Shown here one piece after another: positions 44,527-54,667 of a stretch of 64,000 bases of DNA (position 1 is its first letter; the number at the start of each line of letters is the position of its first letter). The notes beneath the pieces were generated by a model. The model worked only from the letters and a program-made list of their open reading frames with translations. It did not search any database and was not told where the DNA came from. The DNA comes from Nansenia antarctica (taxonomy: Eukaryota > Chordata > Actinopteri > Argentiniformes > Microstomatidae), in NCBI GenBank assembly GCA_963989245.1, contig OZ022342.1:73190576-73254575 (forward strand), written 5' to 3'. The translations under genes were made by a program, and so were the position numbers.

Positions 44527-44693
44527 GGGGGGTATTCCATCAACGTCGCTAAAGGAAAATCCTTATCCTTATTTTTGATAAGTCTTGCGAGACTCATCAA
44601 AATATTGCTGGTTTTTAAAATAGGCTAAATCTCACGGGATTTATCAAACATAAGCCTGGATTTTCCTTTAGTGACATTGATGGAATACCCCCC
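44527..44693. mobile_element. MITE-P copy, 167 bp
   Basis: GGGGGGTATTCCATCAACGT and ATTGATGGAATACCCCCC are inverted ends; AAAGGAAAATCC / GGATTTTCCTTT continue the pairing. The interior has TTTGATAAGTCTTGCGAGAC. Confidence 0.85.
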
Positions 44694-44726
44694 AGGGGTA
44701 GGGTTAATGCTGTGAGTGTGTGTTCT

Positions 44727-44829
44727 GCTCCTGCCTAATTAGCTCTGTTGAGGTGGCGTGTCTGAGGAGGCGGGGCCATGGGATCTGCTGCACCTGCGGC
44801 TGAGTTCCAACCCCTTCTAAAGGACCACA
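44727..44829 (+). repeat. diverged local duplication, copy 2
   Basis: Partner of 43847-44010. It lies between two MITE-P copies. Confidence 0.7.
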
Positions 44830-44972
44830 GGGGGGTATTCCATCAATGTCACTAAAGGAAAATCCAGGCTTATTTTGATAAGTCTCGCGAGACTCATCAA
44901 AATAAGGCTGGATTTTAAAATAAATCTCGCAGGATTCATCAAAATAAGCCTGGATTGTCTTTTAGTGACATT
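44830..44972. mobile_element. MITE-P copy, right end missing
   Basis: It begins GGGGGTATTCCATCAATGTC and runs to TTTTAGTGACATTGA, where the final TGGAATACCCCC is lost. Confidence 0.8.
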
Positions 44973-45000
44973 GAAATAGCAGCTTAGCATTGTAAAGAGG

Positions 45001-45044
45001 TGGCTCTTATAGTAGGTAAAAAGGCACGGCTGTTCTAGTGTTAA
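45001..45044 (+). mobile_element. piggyBac-like right-end fragment
   Basis: GGCTCTTATAGTAGGTAAAA then GGCTGTTCTAGTG TTAA matches the right end of 63042-63363. Confidence 0.55.
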
Positions 45045-45138
45045 AACCTTTACCTTTTTGCCAGTTCAGTAACTCTATGCATTCTTTTATGTTTTGTGTT
45101 ATGTTATGTATATGTGTACGGCTGTTTGAGTAGCACTT

Positions 45139-45387
45139 CGTGAGCTTAGAATTATAAGGTTCTATCTCCGTTTAGGGTAGTTCAGAGATATTGAGCGTCA
45201 ACGTTTTTACATTCCATTATGTTTTGTGAGATGGAACCTTTGTATTTTATTAATTACTAACTAAGAAATGCCAATATTTTAGAAATAACACCACACAGGC
45301 ATTAATACACACCTAATGAATCAGATTATGTAAAAAACTCAATTTTGACCCAAAATGGAGAGAGAACCTTATAATTCTAACGTCACG
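45139..45387 (+). mobile_element. MITE-K copy 2, 249 bp
   Basis: Ends CGTGAGCTTAGAATTATAAG and CTTATAATTCTAACGTCACG, flanked by ACTT on both sides (45135-45138, 45388-45391). The interior includes GGTAGTTCAGAGATATTGAG. Confidence 0.88.
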
Positions 45388-45692
45388 ACTTGTATCTAGT
45401 CCCTCTTGGTTACGTGGGGCACGTCCAGCCATAACAGTGTAATGGAACACGCAGTAACGGTTTCAAATCCAATGCAAACCAAAGGGGACATTTCCTTTCC
45501 TGAGTTTAACCCTTCCCTTGTCACCACGACAACAAAAACACCATGACAACCAAGTTGCATTTTGTTTCCGAGACACGCTTGTTGCTACCGAGGGTAGGGT
45601 TGATTGCTGAGTGTGTTAGAGCATGCAGTTTGGCACGGTATAATAATGTAGCAAATACAATGCAACCCCAAATAGGACATTTTCTATCAAGG
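45388..45692. other. no gene recognised
   Basis: Unique sequence. No motif seen. Confidence 0.5.
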
Positions 45693-45697
45693 TGAAT

Positions 45698-45770
<73 letters not shown>
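45693..45770. repeat. (CT)n, about 76 bp
   Basis: An uninterrupted CT dinucleotide run. Confidence 0.98.
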
Positions 45771-45771
<1 letters not shown>

Positions 45772-45893
45772 GCCCCCCGCAGCCACTGAAAGTACATAAA
45801 GGCCTAGAATATAGAAGCAGGTCTTTAGTGATTCTGACTTTGCTGTATTTGCTCTGTTTGACATCGCCTCAACAATGTAGTCAACACTAGCCA

Positions 45894-46222
45894 CTCCACT
45901 TTTAAATCCCACCTCAAAACCTACCTGTTCTCCCATGCATACAACCTCCCCTACCCCTAACCATCTCCCCTAACCCTGCCACCCCCTCCCCCCCTGGACA
46001 TGCATACAACCTCCCCTACCCCTAACCATCTCCCCTAACCCTGCCTCCCCCCCTGGACATTGCTGTGTTAATTGTTCCCTGTGTCTGTTCGTTAACTCTG
46101 TGTTCTATGTGCTCATGTTATCTGCTGCTTGTTGTTTCTGTGTTTTCAGTTTTTCCCATATTGTCAGCGTCTTTGAGCCCCTGAAAAGCGCTTTATAAAT
46201 ACAATTAATTATTATTATTATT
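45894..46222 (+). mobile_element. LINE-F 3' end, sense
   Basis: It starts within the C-terminal coding end (STFKSHLKTYLFSHAYN). A C-rich 3' UTR follows that holds two copies of ACAACCTCCCCTACCCCTAA, then GTTAACTCTGTGTTCTATGT, AAAAGCGCTTTATAAATACA and an (ATT)n tail. Confidence 0.85.
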
Positions 46223-46407
46223 AACAATGTAGAGTGGAGCCTTGTCTGTGGGTGGGAAGTCATTTTGCAGGTGTTCAGCTCTTTATTTAGTAAATAATAT
46301 TTACTCACTCTCACATCTGCATGTAACCCCACACCCTGCAAGAAACTGATGTCATCTGCTCACTGTTCATTTGAAACCCAAACCCTTTAACAGTGTTCTA
46401 ATATATA

Positions 46408-46550
46408 GGGTGCGTTCATAAATACGCGCTGGAAATCTGATCAGCACTCATGGAACGCCTCTTGTCCAATCAAAGTACTCTGTCGCTCTATGACTTCGAA
46501 CCCAGTGTGCGCTCCGGCGGCGCTCTCGGAGCGAATTTACGAACGCACCC
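46408..46550. mobile_element. MITE-Q, 143 bp
   Basis: GGGTGCGTTCATAAATACGC at the left pairs with GCGAATTTACGAACGCACCC at the right. No target duplication is clear. Confidence 0.65.
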
Positions 46551-47310
46551 ACCACAGAGGTTAATTCCGACTCCTCCCCATGAGAAAAGACTAATCGGTG
46601 GAGAGCTCGATCTGATGTTCGTAGAACCACATAGAACTGTGAATGCACAGCGTTCTATGAACAGGGACTATGCTTTCTAGAAACAGCTGATCCAGAACTT
46701 TCTCCCAGGCACCTGTCTTGTCTGCGCCTGTCTTCTCTGCGCCTGTCTTGTAAATAACAACAACAACAACGATGTTGTACTCTGAAGATCCACTGTCTGA
46801 TCTTCCATTATGGATCACTCTGAGTTATTTCCAGGGTTTAACCTTCAGTTCACCTTAGAGAACATAGCGAGCTTGACAACCAAGCGGCCTTACAGCAGAG
46901 ACACAGTAGATGAGTCTGTCTCCAAACATGACGCTTGTCTCCTGACACTTCTGTTCGCGCTCTGCAGTTTGTGACATCATGGATTCTATTACATCATTCT
47001 AATTGGAAGAGCAGCATACAGTACAATGCACTGTACCTCTGACTGGAAGTAGTCATGGTACAAAACGCATTCATGATGAGCCTATTTCATTCTTGTTTTA
47101 TGAATAAAAAGGGTTTCGTCTATAGCAAACCAACGCAGCAAACGACCCTTTTAAGGCGTGGTCCCTTGCTGTGCTTTGACAGCCAGTTTCAATGGAGATC
47201 AGCACCGTAGATCAGCCAGTCTTGAGGGATGGAGTATAAACAGGCTAGAGCTAGTTTGAACGTCGGTTACTCTGATGCTCTTTACTGATGTGATGAAAGG
47301 TGAGCGTCTT
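46551..47310. other. no gene recognised
   Basis: Unique sequence. (AAC)n near 46756. Frames are short. Confidence 0.5.
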
Positions 47311-48086
47311 TGTGTCTTTGTGCTGCCAAGGATGTCAAGGAACCGAAGCCTAAGAATGTTACCGCTGTCTTCCACTTGTGTAATGTGACGTAACCATAAA
47401 ACTTGAACTTGAACTTGAGCTCATTCCCCACTGAACCAAATGAACTCTGACCTTTCCACGAAGTCATAGGAATAGAAAGTCAGAGTGCATAATATTATGG
47501 TTTCCATGGAAATTTCCATAGGAATGAGTTCAAGTCCAAGTTTCATTGTTAGAAATGATTTTGTAGAAAACAAAGCCCTGGACAGGCTCCAGTATGTGAA
47601 GAACTCAGCTGCCAGGGTCCTCACCCACACCAAGCCCTGGCAGCACATCACCCCCACCCTCATTCACCTCCACTGACTCCCGGTCAAGTCCCGCATCACA
47701 TTCAAAATCCTCCTCCTCACCTACAAATCCCTCCACGCCTGCGCCCCCCAGTACCTAACTGACCTCCTCCCCCAGCATACCCCTTCCCGGAACCTGCGGT
47801 CCGCAAACATGGGCCTGCTATCCACCCCCCCGCACCAACCTACGGACCTTTGGGGACAGAGCCTTCAGCGTGGCAGCTCCCACCCTCTGGAACTCTCTCC
47901 CCATAGCGATCCGCAACGCCCCCCACCCTGGACTCCTTCAAACTAGCCCTCAAAACACATCTGTTCTCCAAGGCCTTTGGCCCCTAGTCACTGTTTCAGT
48001 TTTTGCTTTGTTGTTTTCTGTTTTCTCTGTCCGTTTCATTCCCCTGTAAAGCGTCTGTTTTTGAAAGGCGCTATATAAATTAAAGC

Positions 48087-48118
<32 letters not shown>

Positions 48119-48245
48119 GAAAAGTCAGAGTGCATTTGGTTTTCCAGTGCGAATGAGTTCAAGTTGTACTTGTGTTACGTCACATTACACAAGTGTAAGA
48201 GAGTATAATTCTTTGGCTTCGGTTCCTGACTTTGCAGCACAAAGA
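47311..48245. mobile_element. large foldback structure interrupted by a LINE
   Basis: 47311-47462 and 48120-48245 are inverted copies: GTCTTTGTGCTGCCAAGG / reverse of TTTGCAGCACAAAGAC, GGAACCGAAGCC, CTTGTGTAATGTGACGTAAC. A direct repeat of AAGTCAGAGTGCAT...GAATGAGTTCAAG also occurs on each side of the LINE. Confidence 0.75.
47549..48116 (+). pseudogene. LINE 3' end nested in the foldback (L2/CR1 group)
   Basis: The translation LDRLQYVKNSAARVLTHTKP, then ITPTLIHLHW, PVKSRITFKILLLTYKSLHA and APQYLTDLL is the post-catalytic C-terminal region of fish L2/CR1-group LINEs. The reading frame is broken (stop after LIHLH, frameshifts near 47830 and 47925). The tail GGCGCTATATAAATTAAAGC and (ATT)n follows. 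TTAGAAA flanks both sides. Confidence 0.8.
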
Positions 48246-48351
48246 CAAATAAGGCAATAAGGCAAGAGAGTCAAGATGAATAAAGTGACAATGGTTACAT
48301 TAAGACATAACAGAGACATTTGGACAAGTGACAAGTTGCGGGAGACAAATA

Positions 48352-48620
48352 GGGGGCGGCTGTGGCGCAGGAGGTAGAGCCGGCGTCTAATGATATCAAG
48401 GTTGGCAGCTCGGCGGTTCGAGCCCCGGCTGGGCACATGTCGAAGTGTCCTTGGGCAAGACACTGGACCCCAAATTGCTCCCAATGAGCGGCCTGGCGCC
48501 TTGCATGGTATCTTGCTGCCATTGGTGTGTGAATGTGTGTGTGAATGGGTGAATGAGAGGCCGTTGTGGAGCGCTTTGGATAAAGGCGCTATATAAGTGC
48601 AGTCCATTTACCGTTTACCA
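48352..48620 (+). mobile_element. SINE-A copy 9, full length
   Basis: GGGGCGGCTGTGGCGCAGGA head, GGTTCGAGCCCC B box, and a complete tail ending TTTACCGTTTACC. A short target duplication (C)AAATAG is visible at both sides. Confidence 0.9.
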
Positions 48621-48675
48621 AATAGACACAAATAGGACACAATTTAGCAGTACAAATAGTAAAAAAAAAAAAAAA

Positions 48676-48952
48676 GGAAAGGACACGGAAACTGAGGCCG
48701 TTCGTTCGTTGCGTCTTAAACTCACACAACCAATTCAAAGTAGTGTCTCTCACTTTGCTTTAAGTCCGCCCTGCGGTGTTTTATGATATGGGATGTTTTC
48801 ATGGCGCTGGGAGTGATGGTAGGGATGTAAACAGTCATTAGGTGACGTACGTGGGCTGCTGCTTATTGGGATGCTTAATTGAACACAAAAACAAATTAGT
48901 TTTGTACATGTTTTTATTTAATTACTTAGCATTTTAAACGTTTATCTTCTCT
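48676..48952 (+). repeat. duplicated segment S, copy 1 (no insertions)
   Basis: AACTGAGGCCGTTCGTTCG, ACTCACACAACCAATTCAAA, AAACAGTCATTAGG and CTTAATTGAACACAAAAACA match copy 2 at 53835-54862 in order. Confidence 0.9.
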
Positions 48953-49302
48953 GGGAGTACAAATAGTAAAAACAATAAAAATACAAATAGTACAGAGTAG
49001 AGAAGTGATGAGTATTGCACTCGGTGGCAGTGGGTGTAGGAGGTAGTGTTGAGTAAAGAGAGGTCTTTACTCAATACTGTGCTTAAGGTTAGGCAGTCTG
49101 TATACATGGGATGTGTTAAGGTTAGGTAGTGTGTATACATGGGGTGTGCTTAAGGTTAGGTATGTCGTGTACATGGGGTGTGTTAAGGTTAGGCAGTCCG
49201 TATACATGGGGTGTGTTAAGGCTAGGTAGTCCGTATACATGCGGTGTGCTTGGGGATGATAGTCTGACTGAGGTGAAATGGTCCAGATCTGTGATGAAGA
49301 CT
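48953..49302. repeat. 36-bp tandem repeat at 49083-49252 in otherwise unique sequence
   Basis: TTAAGGTTAGGCAGTCTGTA then TACATGGGGTGTG recurs about five times with variation. Confidence 0.8.
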
Positions 49303-49527
49303 GCAGTCCCACTCATATTTTTCATTTTATTGGACAGATGAAGAGAGACAGGAAAGTAAGGAGAGAGGGCATGGGCCAGATTTGAACCCATGGCAACATG
49401 GGCCTATGTGTGCACTGTAGACCACGGTGCTAGACCACTGGACCACCCCAGGCCATGGTGCTAGACCACCGGACCACCCCAGACCATGGTGATAGACCAC
49501 TGGACCACCCCAGGCCATGGTGCTAGA
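49303..49527 (-). mobile_element. SINE-C copy 2, body and first array units
   Basis: The minus strand has AGTGGGACTGCAGTCT-type end, TTCCTGTCTCTCTTCATCTG and a damaged B box (GGGTTCAAATCTGG). The head region is followed by three 31-bp units. The array is cut at 49527 by a hAT element and resumes at 50648. Confidence 0.8.
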
Positions 49528-50639
49528 CAGTGGCGGGCGGTGCATTTCATACCTAGGCCTTCAGTGATGTCCTACCTGAATTATTCCACCTCTTAATACC
49601 ATCATTATGACACGCCATGGCTCTAGAAACTATACATTTAGACAGAAACGCAGTATAACCGGGCGTTGCCATTGTTATTATAGCGGCACCTAGTCTGGGT
49701 GTATTCAATTCATTGCATGAAAACGAAAGCATCAGTTATTTCCCGAACTTTGCGGTCTGTCGATCTCGATAGGAGAACCGTATCGAGGTTCCATTTAAGG
49801 CCGGTTATCTTCCTCGTGTTCATAAGGTCACGGGGGTGTGTCGTTTTCCATGGTAGCAGCCCGGGAAGTGGTTAAAAGATCGCATTGAAGCCCCACTTAC
49901 TCACACAGCTGAGCCAGGCAACACAACACACATATCTATGGACCCCAGGGTCGCTCCGTATGTCTACATCTCTTGCAGAAAACATTAAATGCTTTGTACT
50001 CACCAAAACAACTGATTATTTGAACACAAAATCCATCCTCCTTTCTTTCCTCAAGAAGACTTCAATGACTCTGTTGTACAGTTGATCAGTTCCACCAATA
50101 AGTCCTTTTACATGGATAGCGTCGCTAACGTCGGGGTTCGGCTTGTAGAACAACAGCTTCCATCTACACAAATTAGCGAGATCAAGTTTCAGTGTGTTAG
50201 CTCCGCCTCCCAATAGTTTGTATCCAATCAAAAGACGTGCAGGTGCTGATCAGGTGCTCCGCCATCCAGAAGGCCCCTTCGTCGGATTTGCTTGGATTTG
50301 CTCGCCAACTCGAGATCTGACCACGGCACGCCACAGCTCTTTTCTCGCTCACTTTAAATTACAATCTGTACTCGCGCCACTGTTGAATCTGCAGGCGGGC
50401 AGATTTCTTGGTACCCTGGCAACACATTATGGCTGAATTTGATTGGATAAAAGCTAAAGGCCAGCCCTCCAAATGTCTGGAAGCAGCGCAACCAAGAGGA
50501 AAGCTATGAAATGAAGAGAATAGACTACGGGAATAATTTAATACATATTTGTAGAAAAAAAATATAAAAATTTAATGTATATTCTGATGATGTTTAGGCC
50601 AGCAGAGAAGGCCTTGCTGGCCCTGACGGCACACCACTG
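49528..50639. mobile_element. hAT-type non-autonomous element, 1,112 bp
   Basis: Ends CAGTGGCGGGCGGTGCATTT and (reverse complement of the right end) CAGTGGTGTGCCGTCAGGGC, each with AGGCCTTC 26-28 bases in. GTGCTAGA is duplicated exactly at 49520-49527 and 50640-50647. No transposase motif is seen; the largest frames are about 70-80 codons. Confidence 0.85.
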
Positions 50640-50647
50640 GTGCTAGA

Positions 50648-50880
50648 CCACTGGACCAACCCAGGCCATGGTGCTAGACCACTGGACCACCCCAGACCAT
50701 GGTGCTAGACCACTGGACCACCCCAGGCCATGGTGCTAGACCACTGGACCACCCCAGGCCATGGTGCTAGACCACTGGACCACCCCAGGCCATGGTGCTA
50801 GACCACTGGACCACCCCAGGCCATGGTGCTAGACAACTGGACCACCCCAGGCCATGGTGCTAGACCACTGGACCACCCCT
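50648..50880 (-). repeat. 31-bp SINE-C array, continuation (about 7 units)
   Basis: CCACTGGACCACCCCAGGCC and ATGGTGCTAGA repeat regularly, in phase with the units at 49426-49527. Confidence 0.95.
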
Positions 50881-51509
50881 GGCCTTGCTGTATTTTTTAA
50901 TGCTGTACAGTAAGTAAAGCACTTTGAACGACCCCTGCTGTGTGATTATGTGCTATACAAATGAACTTGCCTTGCCTTGCCTGTATCAGACTGTACTGTG
51001 ACTGGTCTAACAAAGGTGTCTTCTCACATGTTTAGACTTGACAAAGGCTACGGCCGAAACCGTTGTCTTAATGAATCACTTTTTTTGCATCTGGAACCTG
51101 AGTGCGCAGCTTCTATCTCTTTCAATTGACCTCCCACATTTACCACACGAGTTGATTGGAGCTCTCGTTAAGACTGGAGACAGAGAGTGTGTAGATCCTG
51201 CTGTTCTCAGAGGAGACAGTTGTGTTGAACATGTAGAACAGAGGAGGAGTAGGGAGAGGCAGGCAGCCATGACACAGCCTGTCTATAGCGTCTCTGCCGT
51301 TTACTGTCCCTGTAAACAAGTTAATGCCTCTGTCGATACAACACATGCTGCAGCAGTTCGTCTTCTGTCTCATCTGCATGTCTGTGCACGCGTGCGTCTC
51401 ATCGCAATTACAGTAAGCCAGTTTGTAAGGCTGTTGCGACAGTATATAGTGATACAGAAGACAAAGATGTACAGATTGATCCTAGGTTCTGGAAATCATA
51501 ATTGTATTT
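50881..51509. other. retroposon tail near 50888-50981, otherwise nothing
   Basis: AAAGCACTTTGAACGACC, GTGCTATACAAATGAACTTG and (CCTTG)n look like a fish LINE/SINE tail. A 158-codon frame downstream has no recognisable motif. Confidence 0.45.
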
Positions 51510-51758
51510 TGTGACCTTAGAATGATAAGGTTCTATCACCGTTTAGGGTAGTTCAGAGATATTGAGCGTCAACGTTTTTACATTCCATTATGTTTTGTGA
51601 GATGGAACCTTTGTATTTTATTAATTACAAACTAAAAAAATTCAACATTTTAAAAAATAACACCACACAGGCATTAATAAACACCTAATGGAAGGGATTA
51701 TGTAAAAAACTAAATTTGGACAAAAATGGAGATAGAACCTTGTAATTCTAACGTCACG
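51510..51758 (+). mobile_element. MITE-K copy 3, 249 bp
   Basis: It aligns base for base in length with copies 1 and 2. Ends TGTGACCTTAGAATGATAAG and CTTGTAATTCTAACGTCACG. The flanks ATTT / ATAT match at 3 of 4 positions. Confidence 0.85.
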
Positions 51759-52123
51759 ATATGCATAGTGTGCGGTGTGAGAGGTGTGCTTGAGTGGAGT
51801 GGTTTGATGGAGAGTGGAGAGAAGTAGTTGCCCTGCTTATTTGGGGGGGGGTGCATTTGCTGGCAGATCAAAGAGGAGGCAGGTTATGTGTCTCTGGTCT
51901 CTCCTCTCTTCTCTTCTCCTCTCTTCTCTTCTCTTCTCCTCTCCTCTCCTCTCCTCTCCTCCCATTCACTCTTCTCCTTTCATCTCAACTCCACTAGACC
52001 CTCAAAGTGGAAGACCTGAACCTTCGTAAAGTGCCTTCTCGTTCCTCCTCACTTTCAACGTTTCTTTTTTTTCTTCCATTGATCCTGAATGTCGCAGCTG
52101 CACATCACAAGGCCTGACACACA

Positions 52124-52167
<44 letters not shown>

Positions 52168-52395
52168 AAAGCCACAAGGCCCCTCTAAAGTTGCTTCAAG
52201 TACCTGATATGAAAAGAAAAACCGAATCCGATTTGAATGAGAAGTAATCAACTTGGAATTATTGGCCAATCGGTGCTAGCCTAGTTATGACATGAACCCA
52301 AGGTACCTTTGGAAGTCATAACGTTTTCTCAGTCAGCAATTGTTCCGCAACCGTTAAAGATGTAACAATATAAAATATGCCATCCACATGCACCA
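51759..52395. other. no gene; CTTCTC and CA tracts
   Basis: A TCTCCTCTTCTC tract at 51897-51965 and (CA)n at 52113-52167. Otherwise unique. Confidence 0.6.
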
Positions 52396-52700
52396 TAGAG
52401 GTTAGAGAGGCAGGTAGTTTAGAGGTTAGAGAGGCAGGTAGTCTAGAGGTTAGAGAGGCAGGTAGTCTAGAGGTTAGAGAGGCAGGTAGCCTAGAGGTTA
52501 GAGAGGCAGGTAGTCTAGAGGTTAGAGAGGCAGGTAGTTTAGAGGTTAGAGAGGCAGGTAGCCTAGAGGTCAGAGAGGCAGGTAGCCTAGAGGTTAGAGA
52601 GGCAGGTAGCCTATAGGTTAGAGTGGTCAGGTAGCCTAGAGGTTAGAGAGGCAGGTAGTCTAGAGGTTAGAGAGGCAGGTAGTCTAGAGGTTAGAGAGGC
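52396..52700. repeat. 24-bp minisatellite matching the V-SINE (SINE-D) head, about 13 units
   Basis: The unit TAGCCTAGAGGTTAGAGAGG plus CAGG matches the minus-strand head of SINE-D (TAGCCTAGAGGCTAGAGAGG). The SINE body does not follow. In frame it encodes repeats of EVREAGSL, which is a by-product. Confidence 0.85.
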
Positions 52701-53149
52701 CCTCACCCAGTTTTAAATTTGAGAGAAGCTTTGAATCCTAAGCAACCTGCCCCAGTGGTGAGTAAATAGTTGTCTGAAGTGCGCTAGACCAACATACAGC
52801 ACTTCAGCAGGTAACAAATCTGTGTGCTAGAAACCCTCGCTAGTGCAGACTGTGTATAGTCTGTTATGTAGTCAGTGACGCTCAACTTTGAATCTGCTGT
52901 CTTTTGCGGGCTTTTGACCAAGCCATAACTTCTCACTTAAAGGAAGTAGTTCTTGGTCATTAATTCATCTTTATGAATACGTCTGCGGTGTCAGCAGAGG
53001 ACAAGACACACTGGAGACTGATGGAGAGAAGGAGGCGTGTGGGACAGGAGACAGGAGAGATGAGAGAGATCCTTTCAGGTGGAGCAGCTGAATGAAATAT
53101 GAACCCCGAACCTACCTGAGGTGCTCAGTCTCTCCAGGGCACCATCTCA
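52701..53149. other. no gene recognised
   Basis: A 40-bp stretch (TTTGAATCCTAAGCAACCTG) has a relative at 19868-19900. Otherwise unique. Confidence 0.5.
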
Positions 53150-53225
53150 GAGTGTGTGTGTGCGTGTGTGTGTGTGTGTGTGTGTGCCTCTCCAGGGCAG
53201 CAGCATCTCAGTGTGTGTGTGTGTG

Positions 53226-53256
<31 letters not shown>

Positions 53257-53339
53257 CTGTGTGTGTGTGCGTGTGCCTCTCCAGGGCAACATCTCAGTGT
53301 GTGTGTGTGTGTGTGTGCCTCTCCAGGGCAGCATCATCT

Positions 53340-53374
<35 letters not shown>

Positions 53375-53457
53375 TGTGTGTGTATGCGTGTGCCTCTCCA
53401 GGGCAACATCTCAGTGCGTGTGTGTGTGTGTGTGTGTGACTCTCCAGGGCAGCATCT

Positions 53458-53495
<38 letters not shown>

Positions 53496-53513
53496 CTCTC
53501 CAGGGCAGCATCT

Positions 53514-53548
<35 letters not shown>

Positions 53549-53590
53549 TCAGTGTGTGTGTCTCAGTGTGTGTGTGTGCCTCTCCAGGGC
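53150..53590. repeat. GT-rich minisatellite with CCTCTCCAGGGCAGCATCTC spacers
   Basis: About eight spacers of the type CTCTCCAGGGCARCATCTCAG are separated by (GT)n tracts of 15-60 bp. Long frames on both strands are artefacts. Confidence 0.93.
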
Positions 53591-53920
53591 AGCAGCATCA
53601 TCCCCCAGCCCTCCCTGATCCAGAGGAACCTTGAGCTTTGGCAGGAAGCTCTGGGGAGTTTGGCTTCGGCTCGCCCTTGGTCCAGAGACGCGTTGACTAA
53701 GCGATTAATCCGTGTCTGAATCTCCCTGCCTCGTCAGCCTCACTCACACATGAGATAAATCAGGCCAGGTTGTTTAACGAGGGGACTGATGGTAAAGTCT
53801 CCCTCCCAACCTCATTAACCTGTCTGTGAGGACAGGACACACAGGGAACTGAGGCCGCTCCTTCCTTCCTTCCCTCCTTCCTTCGTTGCATCTTAAAACT
53901 CACACAACCAATTCAAAGTA

Positions 53921-54142
53921 AGTAAGTAAGTAAGTAAAACTTTATGTCTATAGTGCCCTTCACAGCACGGATGCACAGGGTGCTTTACATCAAACATAAG
54001 AAAAGTGCAATCAAAACATCAAGGATTAAAACCAAAAACGGTGGAACGCCCCACAAGGGACATAAACAGAACATAAACAGGAACATGAGATGGCTATAGG
54101 TGGCTGCCGGCCTGCCTGCCTAAAAAGACGAGTCTTTCATTT
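53921..54142 (-). mobile_element. retroposon 3' end with (ACTT)n tail, in segment S
   Basis: The minus strand ends GCACTATAGACATAAAGTTT and (TACT)n. AAAGTA flanks both sides (53915-53920, 54143-54148), and the paralogous site at 48736-48742 is empty. Confidence 0.8.
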
Positions 54143-54177
54143 AAAGTAGTATCTATCACATTGTTTTAAGTCTGCAC

Positions 54178-54609
54178 TGTCGTGGATTAATTAATGAGAC
54201 TCAAGATAGGAACTTGCTTTAAATCTAGGTATAGTATGTATTGAAGAAAATGATCTTTACAGCTCGAGCGGACAGTCAACTTCTCAATGGGAAAGCTTAA
54301 GAGACTGACACAAAACTCTCACATAGTACAATCGATATAGTGTTAACATAGTCATAACATTGATAACGAGTCTGAGAACAGGGAGTAAGTTCTCGTGGGA
54401 CCGACGGCGAGTCCTAAACGAACTGTTTATGAACACAAGGCCCAAACAGCTCTGTGTTCACAAACAGGACAGTCAGACTCGCAACAATCCCACAGGAACA
54501 CTCCTCGTGGAAACATACTGTCACATTCTGTGTGAAAATGAATACCACAGGAATGAATACAATACATATAATGTTAAAACATGTATATGTTTTATATATG
54601 TTTATATAT

Positions 54610-54655
<46 letters not shown>

Positions 54656-54667
54656 AAATCCATTACA
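54178..54667 (-). mobile_element. solitary LTR in segment S, antisense
   Basis: Read on the minus strand it starts TGTAATGG and ends CACGACA. GCAC flanks both sides. The end region (CAAGTTCCTATCTTGAGTCT, CATTAATTAATCC) and a middle piece (GGGCCTTGTGTTCAT) match the LTR at 62248-62587. It includes (TA)n at about 54613-54651. The paralog at 48676-48952 has no insertion. Confidence 0.8.

Noticed and set aside
48352..48430. tRNA-like sequence with A and B boxes (also at 4231, 5420, 6943, 31245, 35778, 39623)
   Set aside because: The heads lack paired acceptor stems and are followed by conserved SINE bodies and tails, so they are SINE heads and not tRNA genes.
49885..50231. Possible transposase inside the 1.1-kb hAT element
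   Set aside because: Frames of about 70 codons on either strand have no hAT catalytic or dimerisation motif; the element looks non-autonomous.
51038..51514. 158-codon open frame
   Set aside because: No motif, ordinary intergenic composition, and its end runs up to the edge of MITE-K copy 3.
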